The notes beneath the pieces were generated by a model. The model saw nothing but the letters and a program-made list of their open reading frames with translations, searched no databases and had not been told where the DNA came from. The position numbers and the translations under genes were made by a program. Shown in pieces: positions 18,211-26,932 of a stretch of 64,000 nucleotides of DNA. How positions within the stretch are numbered: position 1 is the stretch's first letter; every line of letters begins with the position of its first letter. Source of the DNA: Acidobacteriota bacterium (lineage in GTDB: Bacteria; Acidobacteriota; Blastocatellia; Pyrinomonadales; Pyrinomonadaceae); the NCBI GenBank assembly GCA_016718135.1, contig JADKEF010000006.1:1-64000 (forward strand), written 5' to 3'.

Positions 18211-19500
18211 ATGAAGTTCCTGCACATTGCCGACGTTCACCTCGGCTGCACTCGGTACCAACTCGCGGAGAGCCCACGTGATTTCTATGACGCTTGGGTT
18301 GATGTGCTGGAACGCTATGCGATCGGCGAACAGGTTGATTTTGTGATCATGTGCGGCGATTTTTTTCACAAACGAGCGGTACCGCCAGAGACCATGAACT
18401 ACGCTGTCGAGGGGCTCGAACGAATGCGTGCCGCCGGCATCCCGGTCATCACGATCGAAGGCAATCACGACCAGAAACACACTGACAGCGATTTTAGCTG
18501 GCTGCGTTCGCTGTCGAAATGGGGCCTCGTGAAGCTTCTTGAGCCGACTTCCAAGGATGCGGCGATGAGCTATCAGCCCTGGGACGAATCGGAGAAAACA
18601 GGCGGTTATATCGATATTGGCAGGGCGAGAATTTTTGGCTCCGAGTGGTACGGAGCATCGGGCAACTGGGCGATACCGATGCTCACAGAAGCGATCAAAC
18701 AGAATCGCCGCGAGGGTGCTTTTCACGTCCTCATGCTCCACACCGATGTCGAGGGGCATCAAGTTCATCCGATCCCGGCGTTGTCGATGGATGCTCTGAA
18801 GGAGCTCAAATCAGCCGTCGAATACGTGGGCCTCGGCCATACGCACAAGCGATACGAGATCGATAATTGGGCCTTCAACCCGGGCTCGATCGAGGTAACG
18901 AATATCAGTGAATTCCGCGAGACTCGCGGGGCTTTTATCGTCGAGGTCGATGATGCGAATCAAGTCACCGCGACGCACGTCGACGACTATCACTATCGCC
19001 CGTTTCAACAGATGGCGATCGATGTGACTCGGTACGAAGATGGAAAGGCGGTAACCGAAGCGGTCCTTGCAAAGGTCAGGCTCGAGGCCCGCGTCGCCGA
19101 GGCTGGCAAACCTCAGCCGATCATCGAAATATCTCTCCGCGGCCAGCTCGGCTTTCCGAATTCCCTGCTCGAGATACAGAAGATCCGCGACGAAGTTCGA
19201 TCAATTACCGATTCTCTTCACGTTCGAATCAAAAACCACACGATCCCTGCCGACTATGCCGAGACATCGAACGACCTGGACGACCCCGGCCGCGAACGCC
19301 TCGAACGCCGCGTGATCGATGACCTCGTGATCCGTGACAGTCGTTACAAAACGCGAATGGATGACATCTCCGACGCGGTGATCGGCGCCAAACGAATGGC
19401 ACTCGGCGACGAACCGGCGGAGAAGATCGCAGAGTTTATTGCTTTGAAGTTGTCAGAACCGCATGCGTTAGTGGGCGGCGTAACTGAGAACTCACGCTGA
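18211..19500 (+). CDS. SbcD-like metallophosphoesterase (DNA repair exonuclease family)
   Basis: A 429-residue calcineurin-like phosphoesterase. Metal-binding motifs run in order: HIADVHLG (D-x-H, about 6), GDFFHKR (GD, about 48), GNHD (about 87), and later LMLHTDVEG and GHTHKR (GxH). It resembles the SbcD/Mre11 nuclease subunit, which works with an SbcC ATPase in break repair. No SbcC gene is next to it, so the partner is elsewhere or this is a stand-alone member. The frame opens earlier, but MKFLHIADVHLG is the family N terminus and a -10 box lies just upstream. Confidence 0.86.
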   Translation: MKFLHIADVHLGCTRYQLAESPRDFYDAWVDVLERYAIGEQVDFVIMCGDFFHKRAVPPETMNYAVEGLERMRAAGIPVITIEGNHDQKHTDSDFSWLRSLSKWGLVKLLEPTSKDAAMSYQPWDESEKTGGYIDIGRARIFGSEWYGASGNWAIPMLTEAIKQNRREGAFHVLMLHTDVEGHQVHPIPALSMDALKELKSAVEYVGLGHTHKRYEIDNWAFNPGSIEVTNISEFRETRGAFIVEVDDANQVTATHVDDYHYRPFQQMAIDVTRYEDGKAVTEAVLAKVRLEARVAEAGKPQPIIEISLRGQLGFPNSLLEIQKIRDEVRSITDSLHVRIKNHTIPADYAETSNDLDDPGRERLERRVIDDLVIRDSRYKTRMDDISDAVIGAKRMALGDEPAEKIAEFIALKLSEPHALVGGVTENSR

Positions 19501-19518
19501 CCATTATCGAGAGCCCGC

Positions 19519-19540
19519 TCCGCCCGCTTACGCAGGCGGA
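19519..19540. repeat. GC-rich hairpin element
   Basis: TCCGCC at 19519 pairs with GGCGGA ending at 19540, around an inner CGCTTACG. It lies 12 bases before the start of the Lon-N gene. It looks like a small mobile palindromic repeat and is not followed by a T-run, so it is not a terminator. Confidence 0.5.
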
Positions 19541-19551
19541 TCTGACAAAAT

Positions 19552-20250
19552 ATGACCGACGCACTTAACAAAGTCTCCGGCTTAAACCACCTACCCATCT
19601 TTCCTTTGCCGCTCGTCATGCTACCCAACGAGTTGCTGCCGCTGCACATCTTTGAGGAAAAGTATCGGCAAATGCTGCGTGATGTTGAAACGAATCGAAA
19701 TATTTTCGGCATCACGCTCTTTGAGCCGATGGAATCTTTTATTGAGCGTCCGCCGCTCGGCTCGGTCGGCTGTGCAGGCGAGATTCGCGAGGCCGAAACG
19801 CTGGACGATGGCCGTTCGAATATTTTGACTCTCGGACTCGTGCGGTATCGTCTCATCGACTATGTCGATAATGGTACAGAGTATCTCGTCGGCGATGTCG
19901 AGTATTTTGAAGATGATGAGGACGAGTCCGGCGAGGTGGATCTGGTCGCCGACGAGGTGTTTTCGCTCTTCGAACGCCTCGCCAAGGCAGCGTTCAAGAT
20001 GGGTGGCAGCCGCGGCCAAATGCCCCAGATACAAAGAGCCGATCCTGAGTCCCTTTCTTTCCTGGTCACCGCCGCGTTCAATTTCGACAACGAGCGAAAA
20101 TACCACCTTCTCGAAATGACCTCGACCACCGAGCGCCTCTCCGAACTAAAAAAAGTCCTCGACCAGGCCGTCGGCCAGATCGAGGAAAGTGCGGAAATTC
20201 AGACCGTCTCGAAAACGAACGGCCATAGCAAGAAAAAACTTGACCTCTAG
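19552..20250 (+). CDS. Lon substrate-binding-domain (Lon-N) protein
   Basis: A 232-residue protein matching the stand-alone Lon N-terminal/PUA-like fold: LPIFPLPLVMLPNELLPLHIFEEKYRQM-type start at about residue 12, GCAGEI, and LGLVRYRLIDY. It lacks the AAA and protease domains of Lon, as is usual for this small family. Its role is unknown. Protein binding or quality control is the common guess. It follows the SbcD-like gene in the same direction and may share its transcript. Its end overlaps the next, oppositely oriented gene by four bases. Confidence 0.85.
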   Translation: MTDALNKVSGLNHLPIFPLPLVMLPNELLPLHIFEEKYRQMLRDVETNRNIFGITLFEPMESFIERPPLGSVGCAGEIREAETLDDGRSNILTLGLVRYRLIDYVDNGTEYLVGDVEYFEDDEDESGEVDLVADEVFSLFERLAKAAFKMGGSRGQMPQIQRADPESLSFLVTAAFNFDNERKYHLLEMTSTTERLSELKKVLDQAVGQIEESAEIQTVSKTNGHSKKKLDL

Positions 20251-21209
20251 TTGCTCAAATTTGTTCGGAAATAATCGATCAACCTTTGATCATAAGCTTC
20301 TGATTGTTCCATTGAGGCGTTGATAATACTGTAACCCGATGGGCTGAGATCTGTTTTGCTTTCCGTCTTTGTACTTGCAGGAAAGCACTTGCTTAGCTTT
20401 GAGGTCGAGTCTTGAAAATCTGGAGCATCGACGCCGGCGAGTAACAGAATGTTTGCGTTATTAACTGTTCGAGCGGTTTCGCACAGCGGCATTCGCTGAT
20501 AGCATCCGTCGAAGTAGTACATATATGTACCGAGGTTTGCGAGCCGCGTGGTCGCAAAGCTGGCAAACGGGAAACGCTTCCTCACCGATTCTCGAAGTAA
20601 TTCGTCGGAATCAGCAGGAACCGAATCGACAACGACAGCCTTGACCGAATCATCTTTGGAGGCTGCATTCAGAGCGACCATCGCTCCCATTTCTACTCCG
20701 TAGATGCCGATATTTTTTCCTATCAGCCCGATCTGATTCGCGTTCTTGAGGCCTTTGAGGAACTCGAGGGCAGAGGAAGCATCTTCTGTCTCGCAGCCGC
20801 CGAACGATGCATTCTGCACGGCCGGATTCTCACCATGTGCACGCAGATCAGGCATCAGGACGGTGAAATTGGTCGATTCGTTGAGTTTTACGCCCAGGTT
20901 CAAAACATATGAGCGGTCCGCACCATATTTGTGCATCAAAATAACAGCAGGTGCTCCATCGGCTCCGCGGAGGAGCCAACCGCGCGACTGGCTGCCGTCC
21001 TTGTTGGGCCAGGTCTCGTCTGTAACCTGAGCGGCGCGTGTGCTGAGCTGGCCATATTTACTTGGCGTCACGAGATATGACGATTTCATCGGCCGGGCAG
21101 CAGTGTATGTGAGCCAGACAGAACTGGCGACGATTGCCGCTCCCACAAGCAGAAATATGGGGAGCAATAAACGGGTGAGGCTCTTAGCTAAACGGGTCGT
21201 TGGTGCCAT
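20247..21209 (-). CDS. Membrane-anchored alpha/beta-hydrolase-like protein lacking the Ser nucleophile
   Basis: A 320-residue protein with an N-terminal membrane anchor (about 13-35) and an alpha/beta hydrolase fold: VILMHKYGADRS after strand 3, MPDLRAHGEN after strand 4. The expected nucleophile elbow G-x-S-x-G reads GVEMGA, so the catalytic Ser is replaced by Glu. It is therefore either a non-catalytic relative or an enzyme with altered chemistry. It converges with the Lon-N gene. Function unknown. Confidence 0.78.
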   Translation of the reverse strand: MAPTTRLAKSLTRLLLPIFLLVGAAIVASSVWLTYTAARPMKSSYLVTPSKYGQLSTRAAQVTDETWPNKDGSQSRGWLLRGADGAPAVILMHKYGADRSYVLNLGVKLNESTNFTVLMPDLRAHGENPAVQNASFGGCETEDASSALEFLKGLKNANQIGLIGKNIGIYGVEMGAMVALNAASKDDSVKAVVVDSVPADSDELLRESVRKRFPFASFATTRLANLGTYMYYFDGCYQRMPLCETARTVNNANILLLAGVDAPDFQDSTSKLSKCFPASTKTESKTDLSPSGYSIINASMEQSEAYDQRLIDYFRTNLSN

Positions 21210-21268
21210 GGCGGTAAATACTTTGTCCTAGCAGGATGCGGCCAAAAGCGAGGCCGTGAAGTTTGGGG

Positions 21269-21291
21269 AAAGCCCATAAAGATTGGGCTTT
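21269..21291. promoter_or_regulatory. Inverted repeat in a divergent promoter region
   Basis: AAAGCCCA (21269-21276) and TGGGCTTT (21284-21291) form a perfect 8-bp dyad with a seven-base spacer. It lies between two divergent genes, so an operator or leader hairpin is likelier than a terminator. Confidence 0.4.
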
Positions 21292-21351
21292 CGGATAGTC
21301 CACCTTAATGTTAACATAGCGATGTCTCACTAAGGAAGAAGTTTTTTAAAG

Positions 21352-23205
21352 ATGTTTAAACTACGAACACTCGCCTTTTTATCGATCCTCCTGATCCCCG
21401 CACTAAACCTATCGGCTCAATTTCAGACAGCGTCGGCGGTCAGCGGCCCTTTGCAGATAATGCCGGTCTCCGAGGTGAAGGAAGGCATGCGAGGTACGGC
21501 TCAAACGGTCTTTAGCGGGGCAAAGAGCGAAGAATTCAAGGTCGAGATCCTTGGCGTCGTGCCGAACTACATCGGCCCGAAACAGGACATGATCATCGGC
21601 CGCCTGAGCGGAGCGAACGCTGAACGCACGTTCGTTTTCGCCGGGATGTCCGGCTCGCCGGTTTATATCAATGGCAAGCTCGTCGGAGCGATCTCGTACA
21701 GCTTTCCTTTTGCCAAAGAACCGATCTGCGGCATCACGCCGTTTGAGCAAATGACTTCTGCTGTCGAGCAAGGGCCGACGAAAAGGCTGGCTTCGGCAAA
21801 CTCCCGGACCTTTTCGTACGCCGATCTCATAGCCGACAAATGGCTGCCGACTGTTGCGACCGTGCCATCCGGATCACTGGCGTCAGGTTTTTCGTCGAAC
21901 TCGCGTCTGATGGCGGTCGCGGGACAAACTTTTACACCGATAGCAACACCGCTTACTTTCTCAGGTGTCTCGCAAAAGACGCTTGATGCCTACGAACCGC
22001 TGTTGCGACAGGCCGGTCTATTGGCTGTGTCGGCTTCTACTAGCGGCTCGGCGATCACCCCCATGAAAGCCGCCGATGCGACTACGCTACTTGGCGGCGA
22101 CTCGGTCGTTGTCAGCTTGTCACGCGGAGATGTGCAGGTCGCGGCTGCAGGTACGGTGACGCATCGGGACGGCAATAAGATCTACGCTTTTGGACACCCG
22201 TTTTTCAGCCTCGGCTCAGCCAATCTGCCGATGTCCGAATCGCACGTCGTTACGGTCGTACCAAACGCAAACAACTCGTTCAAACTCAGCGTGCCGGATG
22301 CACTAGTCGGCACGATGACTCAGGACCGTGCCACCGGCATCTATGGCGTCCTCGGCGAGACTCCAAAAATGTTGCCCGTCAAGATCAGCTTGACGACGAG
22401 CCGCGGACGCATCGAAGAGGTTAATTTTGAATCCGCCTTTGACGAGCTCTTGACTCCCCTCATCGTGAACGTCGGCATGGGAAACGCCTTTGGGGCTAGC
22501 GAACGAACGCTTGGCGATACGACAGTGACCGTCAGCGGCGAGATCAAGGTCAAGGGCGAGCAAAGCGTTCGCATTGAACGTCGCTTCGCCGGAACTCAGT
22601 CATCAGCAATGGCCGGAGCCTCGGTTGCGGCACAGTTACAGGCCTTGTTGCGGGCCGACTTTCCGGGAGCTGATCTCACGGGCGTCACTCTGAATATGAC
22701 TGCTGTCGACGGAAGTAAGACCGCCGTTGTCGATCGCGTCACGCTAGACCGTTCACAGGCCCGTGCCGGAGACACCGTCGAACTCTCGGTCTCACAAAGA
22801 ACCGCGAGCGGAATGCTCCTTACGCAGAAGGTTCCGTTCACGATCCCAAAAGACGCTGCGCCAGGCTCGCTCGCGATCACGGTTGGTGATGGAACTGCAG
22901 TCTCGCAAAACTCAGCGATCACTCAGTTTACTGCAAGATCTGCGGCGGAACTCATCACGACATTGAATCAGCTAAAACGACCGGATCGCCTTTACGCAGT
23001 GATATCCAGAACCAGCACCGGAGCGGTGATCGGATCAAGCGAACTCCCAAATCTGCCGCCATCGATCCTGGCGACGATCCACAACGACCGAACGGTCGGA
23101 GGCTCAAAGCCGACCGTCAACTCGATCGTTGCCGATCTTGAGATACCTGCAACCGAGTACATCGTCACTGGTTCCCAAACCATTTCGATCGAGATAGTTC
23201 GATGA
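21352..23205 (+). CDS. SpoIVB-type S55 peptidase-domain protein, exported
   Basis: A 617-residue secreted protein with a signal peptide (about 1-22, ending LSAQ). The N-terminal half is an S55 (SpoIVB) peptidase domain: MPVSEVKEGMRGTAQTVF, the nucleophile region GMSGSPVYINGKLVGA (about 103), and the region AFGHPFFSLG holding a conserved His. The C-terminal half is beta-rich. In Bacillus SpoIVB triggers a proteolytic cascade. The exported acidobacterial homologues have no known role, and this organism shows no sporulation context. It stands alone as a transcription unit. Confidence 0.85.
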   Translation: MFKLRTLAFLSILLIPALNLSAQFQTASAVSGPLQIMPVSEVKEGMRGTAQTVFSGAKSEEFKVEILGVVPNYIGPKQDMIIGRLSGANAERTFVFAGMSGSPVYINGKLVGAISYSFPFAKEPICGITPFEQMTSAVEQGPTKRLASANSRTFSYADLIADKWLPTVATVPSGSLASGFSSNSRLMAVAGQTFTPIATPLTFSGVSQKTLDAYEPLLRQAGLLAVSASTSGSAITPMKAADATTLLGGDSVVVSLSRGDVQVAAAGTVTHRDGNKIYAFGHPFFSLGSANLPMSESHVVTVVPNANNSFKLSVPDALVGTMTQDRATGIYGVLGETPKMLPVKISLTTSRGRIEEVNFESAFDELLTPLIVNVGMGNAFGASERTLGDTTVTVSGEIKVKGEQSVRIERRFAGTQSSAMAGASVAAQLQALLRADFPGADLTGVTLNMTAVDGSKTAVVDRVTLDRSQARAGDTVELSVSQRTASGMLLTQKVPFTIPKDAAPGSLAITVGDGTAVSQNSAITQFTARSAAELITTLNQLKRPDRLYAVISRTSTGAVIGSSELPNLPPSILATIHNDRTVGGSKPTVNSIVADLEIPATEYIVTGSQTISIEIVR

Positions 23206-23271
23206 TCATTGACGTTATTGTCGGATATATTTTGTTGTTGACCTTTCCATTACATTTTGGGATTCTGATAT

Positions 23272-23823
23272 GTGAATACCCTAAATAAATTGCTGCAAGC
23301 GGCCCGTTTTGCAGCTGAAAGACACGCCGGGCAGTTACGGAAAGGCGCTCACGCCGAACCTTATATCAATCACCCTCTCGAAGTAGCCAATCTGATAGCA
23401 AATGTCGGAAAGATCGATGACATTGAAATCCTGATGGCCGGACTTCTGCACGACACCATCGAGGACACAGCAACGACGTCCGAGGAACTGATCAAGCATT
23501 TTGGCGTGACTGCCAACGGTTATGTTCTCGAGGTCACAGACGACAAAAGACTGCCGAAAGCCCGTCGCAAAGAACTGCAGATCGAACATGCTCCCCACAT
23601 GTCTCGCGGAGCCAAGATCGTAAAGCTTGCCGACAAGATAAGCAATTGCCGCGATGTGCTCGAGAATCCGGCAGTCGATTGGGATACAACCCGCCGCCGC
23701 GAGTATATTGAATGGGGTTCCAACGTCGTTGCGGGACTACGGGGAGCAAACGAAGACCTCGAAGCTCAGTTTGACGTTATCGTCGAGCGGGCAACATTGG
23801 AATTTGGACTAGTGGGCGAATAA
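23272..23823 (+). CDS. HD-domain protein, small alarmone hydrolase (MESH1/SpoT-like)
   Basis: A 183-residue HD hydrolase. Motifs: H in AAERHAGQLRKG, YINHPLEVA, the HDxxED metal site LLHDTIEDT (about 64) and KLADKISNCRDV (about 122). Length and motif order match stand-alone (p)ppGpp hydrolases, so it probably degrades the alarmone. General HD phosphohydrolase activity is the alternative. The start is a GTG with no ribosome-binding site. An ATG overlapping it runs straight into a stop and was rejected. Confidence 0.85.
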   Translation: MNTLNKLLQAARFAAERHAGQLRKGAHAEPYINHPLEVANLIANVGKIDDIEILMAGLLHDTIEDTATTSEELIKHFGVTANGYVLEVTDDKRLPKARRKELQIEHAPHMSRGAKIVKLADKISNCRDVLENPAVDWDTTRRREYIEWGSNVVAGLRGANEDLEAQFDVIVERATLEFGLVGE

Positions 23824-23839
23824 GCCCGGGTTGTGCTGG

Positions 23840-24277
23840 CTATGCGGATTCGCCCTCGACCCAATGCTCGCCATCTGCATACACTTCTTTTTTCCATATC
23901 GGCACCGTGCGCTTAAGTTCCCGGATTAGCCATTCGCAGGCGGCGAAAGCCGCTTTGCGATGCGGTGCGGCGACCGAAATGACGACGCTAGTCTCACCGA
24001 TATCAAGCTTGCCGGTTCGATGGACAATGCCGACATTCGAGATCTCAAACTCACCCTTGACTCTCTCGACCAGCGTTTCCATCTCCTTCAACGCCATAGC
24101 CTCATATGCCTCGTACTCAAGATAAAGCGTCTCGCGAATCTCTCCCGTAGCCTTGTCTTTAGTAAATCGCCGCGCATACCCGTCCAAAGTCACCGTCGCT
24201 CCGCACTCCGGCGGCACGACGCGGCGGGTGACATTGGTTATGTCGATCGGATCGGTTGTGAGCTCGAAAAAATCCAT
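23840..24277 (-). CDS. moaE: Molybdopterin synthase catalytic subunit MoaE
   Basis: A 145-residue MoaE. It transfers sulfur from MoaD thiocarboxylate to cyclic pyranopterin to make molybdopterin. Family features: HRTGKLDIGETSVVISVAAPHR, AFAACEWLIRELK, and the C-terminal VPIWKKE with the active-site Lys, followed by DGEHWVEGE. The frame opens 14 codons earlier, but that would overlap moaD. The ATG at 24277 lies 4 bases after the moaD stop with a GGTGGA site before it. It is transcribed with moaD. Confidence 0.93.
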   Translation of the reverse strand: MDFFELTTDPIDITNVTRRVVPPECGATVTLDGYARRFTKDKATGEIRETLYLEYEAYEAMALKEMETLVERVKGEFEISNVGIVHRTGKLDIGETSVVISVAAPHRKAAFAACEWLIRELKRTVPIWKKEVYADGEHWVEGESA

Positions 24278-24281
24278 GCTT

Positions 24282-24521
24282 TCATCCACCGGAGACAGCA
24301 GTAAATACAGCCAGTTCATCTCCGTCTCGTACTATCTCTTCGCCCGTCGCAAATTTTTGGTTGATCGAAAGGTGCAGTTTAGTCCCGCCAAGGCCAGGGA
24401 TTTGTTGGCGAAGCTCTTCCAGCAAACCATTTGCAGAAAGCCCGGCTTCTAAAGGAATCTCCATTTCCCGTTTTTGAGCGATATCAGCGGTAAGGCCGAA
24501 AAATAGCACTCGAGCAGCCAT
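24282..24521 (-). CDS. moaD: Molybdopterin synthase sulfur carrier MoaD
   Basis: A 79-residue ubiquitin-like sulfur carrier ending in the required Gly-Gly (AVFTAVSGG), the site of adenylation and thiocarboxylation. The N terminus ARVLFFGLTADIAQ is typical. It lies 2 bases after thiG and 4 before moaE on the same strand, so thiG-moaD-moaE look like one operon. Confidence 0.9.
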   Translation of the reverse strand: MAARVLFFGLTADIAQKREMEIPLEAGLSANGLLEELRQQIPGLGGTKLHLSINQKFATGEEIVRDGDELAVFTAVSGG

Positions 24522-24523
24522 AA

Positions 24524-25294
24524 CTAGTTTATAGCACCTTCGATCGGACTCGACGCTGATGCATACAAGCGTTTTGGCATCCGGCCCGACAAATACGCCA
24601 GACGGCCGGCTCGGACGGCGAAGTTCATCGCGGTTGCCATCTGTGCTGCGTCGCGGGCTTCAGCGATGGCGGTATTCATCAAGATCGCATCGGCGCCTAG
24701 TTCCATGGCGATCGCGGCGTCCGAGGGGACGCCTACTCCGGCGTCGACAATTATTGTTGCGTCGGGGAGTTGCTCACGCATTATGCGAAGATTCGATGGA
24801 TTTTGCACACCCATTCCCGATCCGATCGGTGCAGCAAGCGGCATTACCGCCGGGCAACCGGCGTCAAGCAGCTTTTTCGCCATGATCAGGTCGTCGGTGA
24901 AATACGGAAGCACGATAAATCCCTCGGCCACCAATAATTTTGCGGCGGCAAGCGTTTGCTCATTGTCCGGCAGCAGCGTGATCGGGTCGCCAATTACCTC
25001 GAGTTTGATCCACTCGGTATCGAGAGCCTCGCGTGCGAGCCGTGCGGTACGGATCGCGTGTTCGGCATCGTAGCAACCAGCGGTGTTTGGCAGGATCTTC
25101 ATCTTCGGATTGAGATGATCCAAAAATGACTCGGCCGAGCCGTCAAGAGGCACGCGATTGACGGCAACCGTAACCATCTCCGCTCCCGAAGCAGTATGCG
25201 CCGCCTTCATTTCGTCGTACGAACGATACTTCCCTGTCCCGATTATCAACCGCGACGAAAACGTCGTACCGGCAAGTGTGAACTGATCTGACAT
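24524..25294 (-). CDS. thiG: Thiazole synthase ThiG
   Basis: A 256-residue TIM-barrel enzyme that makes the thiazole ring of thiamine from deoxyxylulose phosphate, dehydroglycine and ThiS thiocarboxylate. Visible family segments: SRLIIGTGKYRS, EWIKLEVIGD with the Schiff-base Lys, MPLAAPIGSGMG, DAGVGVPSDAA and LMNTAIAEA. A start five codons upstream is possible, but MSDQFTLAG fits family N termini better. The partner ThiS is encoded upstream on the same strand. No thiF, thiH or thiO is in view. Confidence 0.95.
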   Translation of the reverse strand: MSDQFTLAGTTFSSRLIIGTGKYRSYDEMKAAHTASGAEMVTVAVNRVPLDGSAESFLDHLNPKMKILPNTAGCYDAEHAIRTARLAREALDTEWIKLEVIGDPITLLPDNEQTLAAAKLLVAEGFIVLPYFTDDLIMAKKLLDAGCPAVMPLAAPIGSGMGVQNPSNLRIMREQLPDATIIVDAGVGVPSDAAIAMELGADAILMNTAIAEARDAAQMATAMNFAVRAGRLAYLSGRMPKRLYASASSPIEGAIN

Positions 25295-25307
25295 AAAGAC
25301 AATTCTC

Positions 25308-25354
25308 ACGCAAAGCCGTTAAGAAAACAATTCGCCACATAGAACACAGAGGGA
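25308..25354. repeat. Degenerate GCAAAG / CACAGAG spacer repeat
   Basis: The thiS-thiG spacer begins with CACGCAAAGCC and continues with CCACATAGAACACAGAGGG. These look like decayed forms of the GCAAAGNN repeat at 18097 and of a sister CACAGAGAA-type unit. No gene is seen in the 142-base spacer. Confidence 0.45.
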
Positions 25355-25436
25355 TCAGAGTAAAAGCGGCAAGAACATAACGTTATCGCTCCCGAACTTA
25401 TCCTCTTCCGTTTCCCGAGCTCTCTATGGCTATTTC

Positions 25437-25646
25437 CTAACCGCCGCCTACGAAATGCACAACTTCGATGCGATCGCCTTCATTAACTTGTGTAGCGTGC
25501 CAGTCGGAGCGGCGGACGACGGTGCCGTTGAGCTCAACGGCGATTCGCTGTGAAGGAAGTGAAAAGTGTTCGAGCAGACGGACTAGATCTAGGCCCATGT
25601 CGATATCGCGAACCTCGCCATTCAGTCGAATGTTGATATTTGCCAC
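25437..25646 (-). CDS. thiS: Thiamine sulfur carrier ThiS
   Basis: A 69-residue ubiquitin-like sulfur carrier ending VVHFVGGG, the family tail whose terminal Gly is thiocarboxylated for thiazole synthesis. NINIRLNGE is the usual first strand. The GTG at 25646 gives a normal family length. A TTG at 25682 would add 12 residues of poor quality. It probably works with ThiG 142 bases downstream. The spacer holds repeat remnants. Confidence 0.85.
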   Translation of the reverse strand: MANINIRLNGEVRDIDMGLDLVRLLEHFSLPSQRIAVELNGTVVRRSDWHATQVNEGDRIEVVHFVGGG

Positions 25647-25703
25647 AGCCTCAATTTTCGGCTTTGGCAGGAGGAAAGACAAATCGGGGATCTGGGTTCT
25701 AAA

Positions 25704-25728
25704 ATTTCAGATTTGAGATTTGAGAAAT
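25704..25728. repeat. Period-7 GATTTGA element with inverted ends
   Basis: Two GATTTGA units (25710-25723) lie between ATTTC (25704) and GAAAT (ending 25728). It fills the gap between thiS and the next minus-strand gene and touches that gene's stop codon. It is one of several 7-bp-period spacer elements in the window. Confidence 0.55.
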
Positions 25729-26672
25729 CAGCCCGGCGTGACGATCTTTCGCAGTTCGATCTCTTCGCCGCCGGTCATCGCTCTGATCAGTAGTGCAGCG
25801 CGGCCGGCTGTGAAGTGGGGTAATTGCAGATGTATGCGTGCGAGGCCATTTTGGTCAGATTTGGCGTGAAAAATGACAGGGCGAAATGCGGAACCGAGGA
25901 CCTTGACCAGTATCTGTGCGTCGCCAACGACCTTGCGTTCGGTACCGCGGGTGAGCATGATCATGAGCGTCTTTCGCTCGCCGCCTTTGAATTTGGACTC
26001 ACCGAGTATTTCGAGACTTAGCTTCTGATTCGTAGGCCGTGCCTGACCTGAGAGTTCGCTGACGACCTCGACCAATTCAGCCGGCAATATCTCGATGTCC
26101 TCAATTATCTCGGCATCCAAAACCGGAAGGTCGTCGAAAGATATTTCGTCTAGTGATATCTCAGCCCGCACCTCGACCGGCTCAGGCTCAACGAATGAAA
26201 TATTGATCGGCGACCGTTCGACCGGTTTCTCAGCCGGCACCGGCTGAGGCTCAAAGACAGGTGCAGGATCAAAGACCGGTGTCGGGTCAAATGTCGGCGG
26301 CGGCGTGGTGGTAGTCGTGGTGACCGTGGTAGAGACCGTCTCGGCAACATTGACCGTCTCCGACAGGGCGGCCGATTTCGCCGCTGCAGCTTCGCTGCTC
26401 GCCTTGCGAGTCATATCGACCAACTCATTGATACGGCCGGCTTTAACGGCGGCGCACATTAGTTTGTGCTGCCTCGCCAAACGGTCTGCGATCACGGATT
26501 CGTCTAATGCGGCGGCATCGAGATCGTCGTACTTTGCACGCTTGCTGGCGAGTATAGTCCCCTTGTCATAGACGAGGGACATTATCATTAGGGCAGGCGC
26601 ACCTTTATCCTCCGTCTGCACGTGGTAGACAGTACCGTTGCACTCAATGTCAGTATTAAAGCCAGATATCAC
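25728..26672 (-). CDS. Conserved protein of unknown function with Pro/Thr-rich linker
   Basis: About 314 residues. The N-terminal part (SGFNTDIECNGTVYHVQTEDKG, then a hydrophobic strand and ILASKRAKYDD) looks like a conserved small domain. A low-complexity Thr/Pro/Asp linker and an acidic segment follow, and the C-terminal beta domain (about 235-314) looks like a carboxypeptidase-regulatory or Ig-like fold. No signal peptide is seen with the preferred GTG start at 26672. The frame is open to 26813, but an inverted repeat at 26705 argues against coding there. Function unknown. It is divergent from the nuo operon. Confidence 0.65.
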   Translation of the reverse strand: MISGFNTDIECNGTVYHVQTEDKGAPALMIMSLVYDKGTILASKRAKYDDLDAAALDESVIADRLARQHKLMCAAVKAGRINELVDMTRKASSEAAAAKSAALSETVNVAETVSTTVTTTTTTPPPTFDPTPVFDPAPVFEPQPVPAEKPVERSPINISFVEPEPVEVRAEISLDEISFDDLPVLDAEIIEDIEILPAELVEVVSELSGQARPTNQKLSLEILGESKFKGGERKTLMIMLTRGTERKVVGDAQILVKVLGSAFRPVIFHAKSDQNGLARIHLQLPHFTAGRAALLIRAMTGGEEIELRKIVTPG

Positions 26673-26704
26673 AGAGTTGATTGGGCGAGAACGCGAGGGT
26701 TTCG

Positions 26705-26725
26705 CGAAGTTTGGAGTAAACTTCG
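26705..26725. promoter_or_regulatory. Inverted repeat before the minus-strand unknown gene
   Basis: CGAAGTTT and AAACTTCG form a perfect 8-bp dyad with a five-base spacer, 33 bases upstream of the preferred GTG start. It could be an operator or a leader hairpin. Confidence 0.4.
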
Positions 26726-26867
26726 CCAATATCCAAGGTAACATACGGCGTTTCGGGCGGTCAACGGATATATTCGGCGCTTTGCATACGCGCGGTAACC
26801 ACTGCCTTGACACGATATAAGGCTTAAACTACGATTTAGTTTGTGCCGCGAAAACTCGATGTGAATT

Positions 26868-26887
26868 AGGAAACGGTGCGGTTTCCT
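26868..26887 (+). promoter_or_regulatory. Hairpin in the nuo operon leader
   Basis: AGGAAAC (26868-26874) and GTTTCCT (26881-26887) form a 7-bp stem with a GGTGCG loop, 45 bases before nuoA. It lies in the promoter/leader region of the complex I operon. An operator is equally possible. Confidence 0.4.
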
Positions 26888-26932
26888 CGGGTAAGCTACG
26901 GTAGAACGGTAACAATAAATTTCGAGGTCTTA

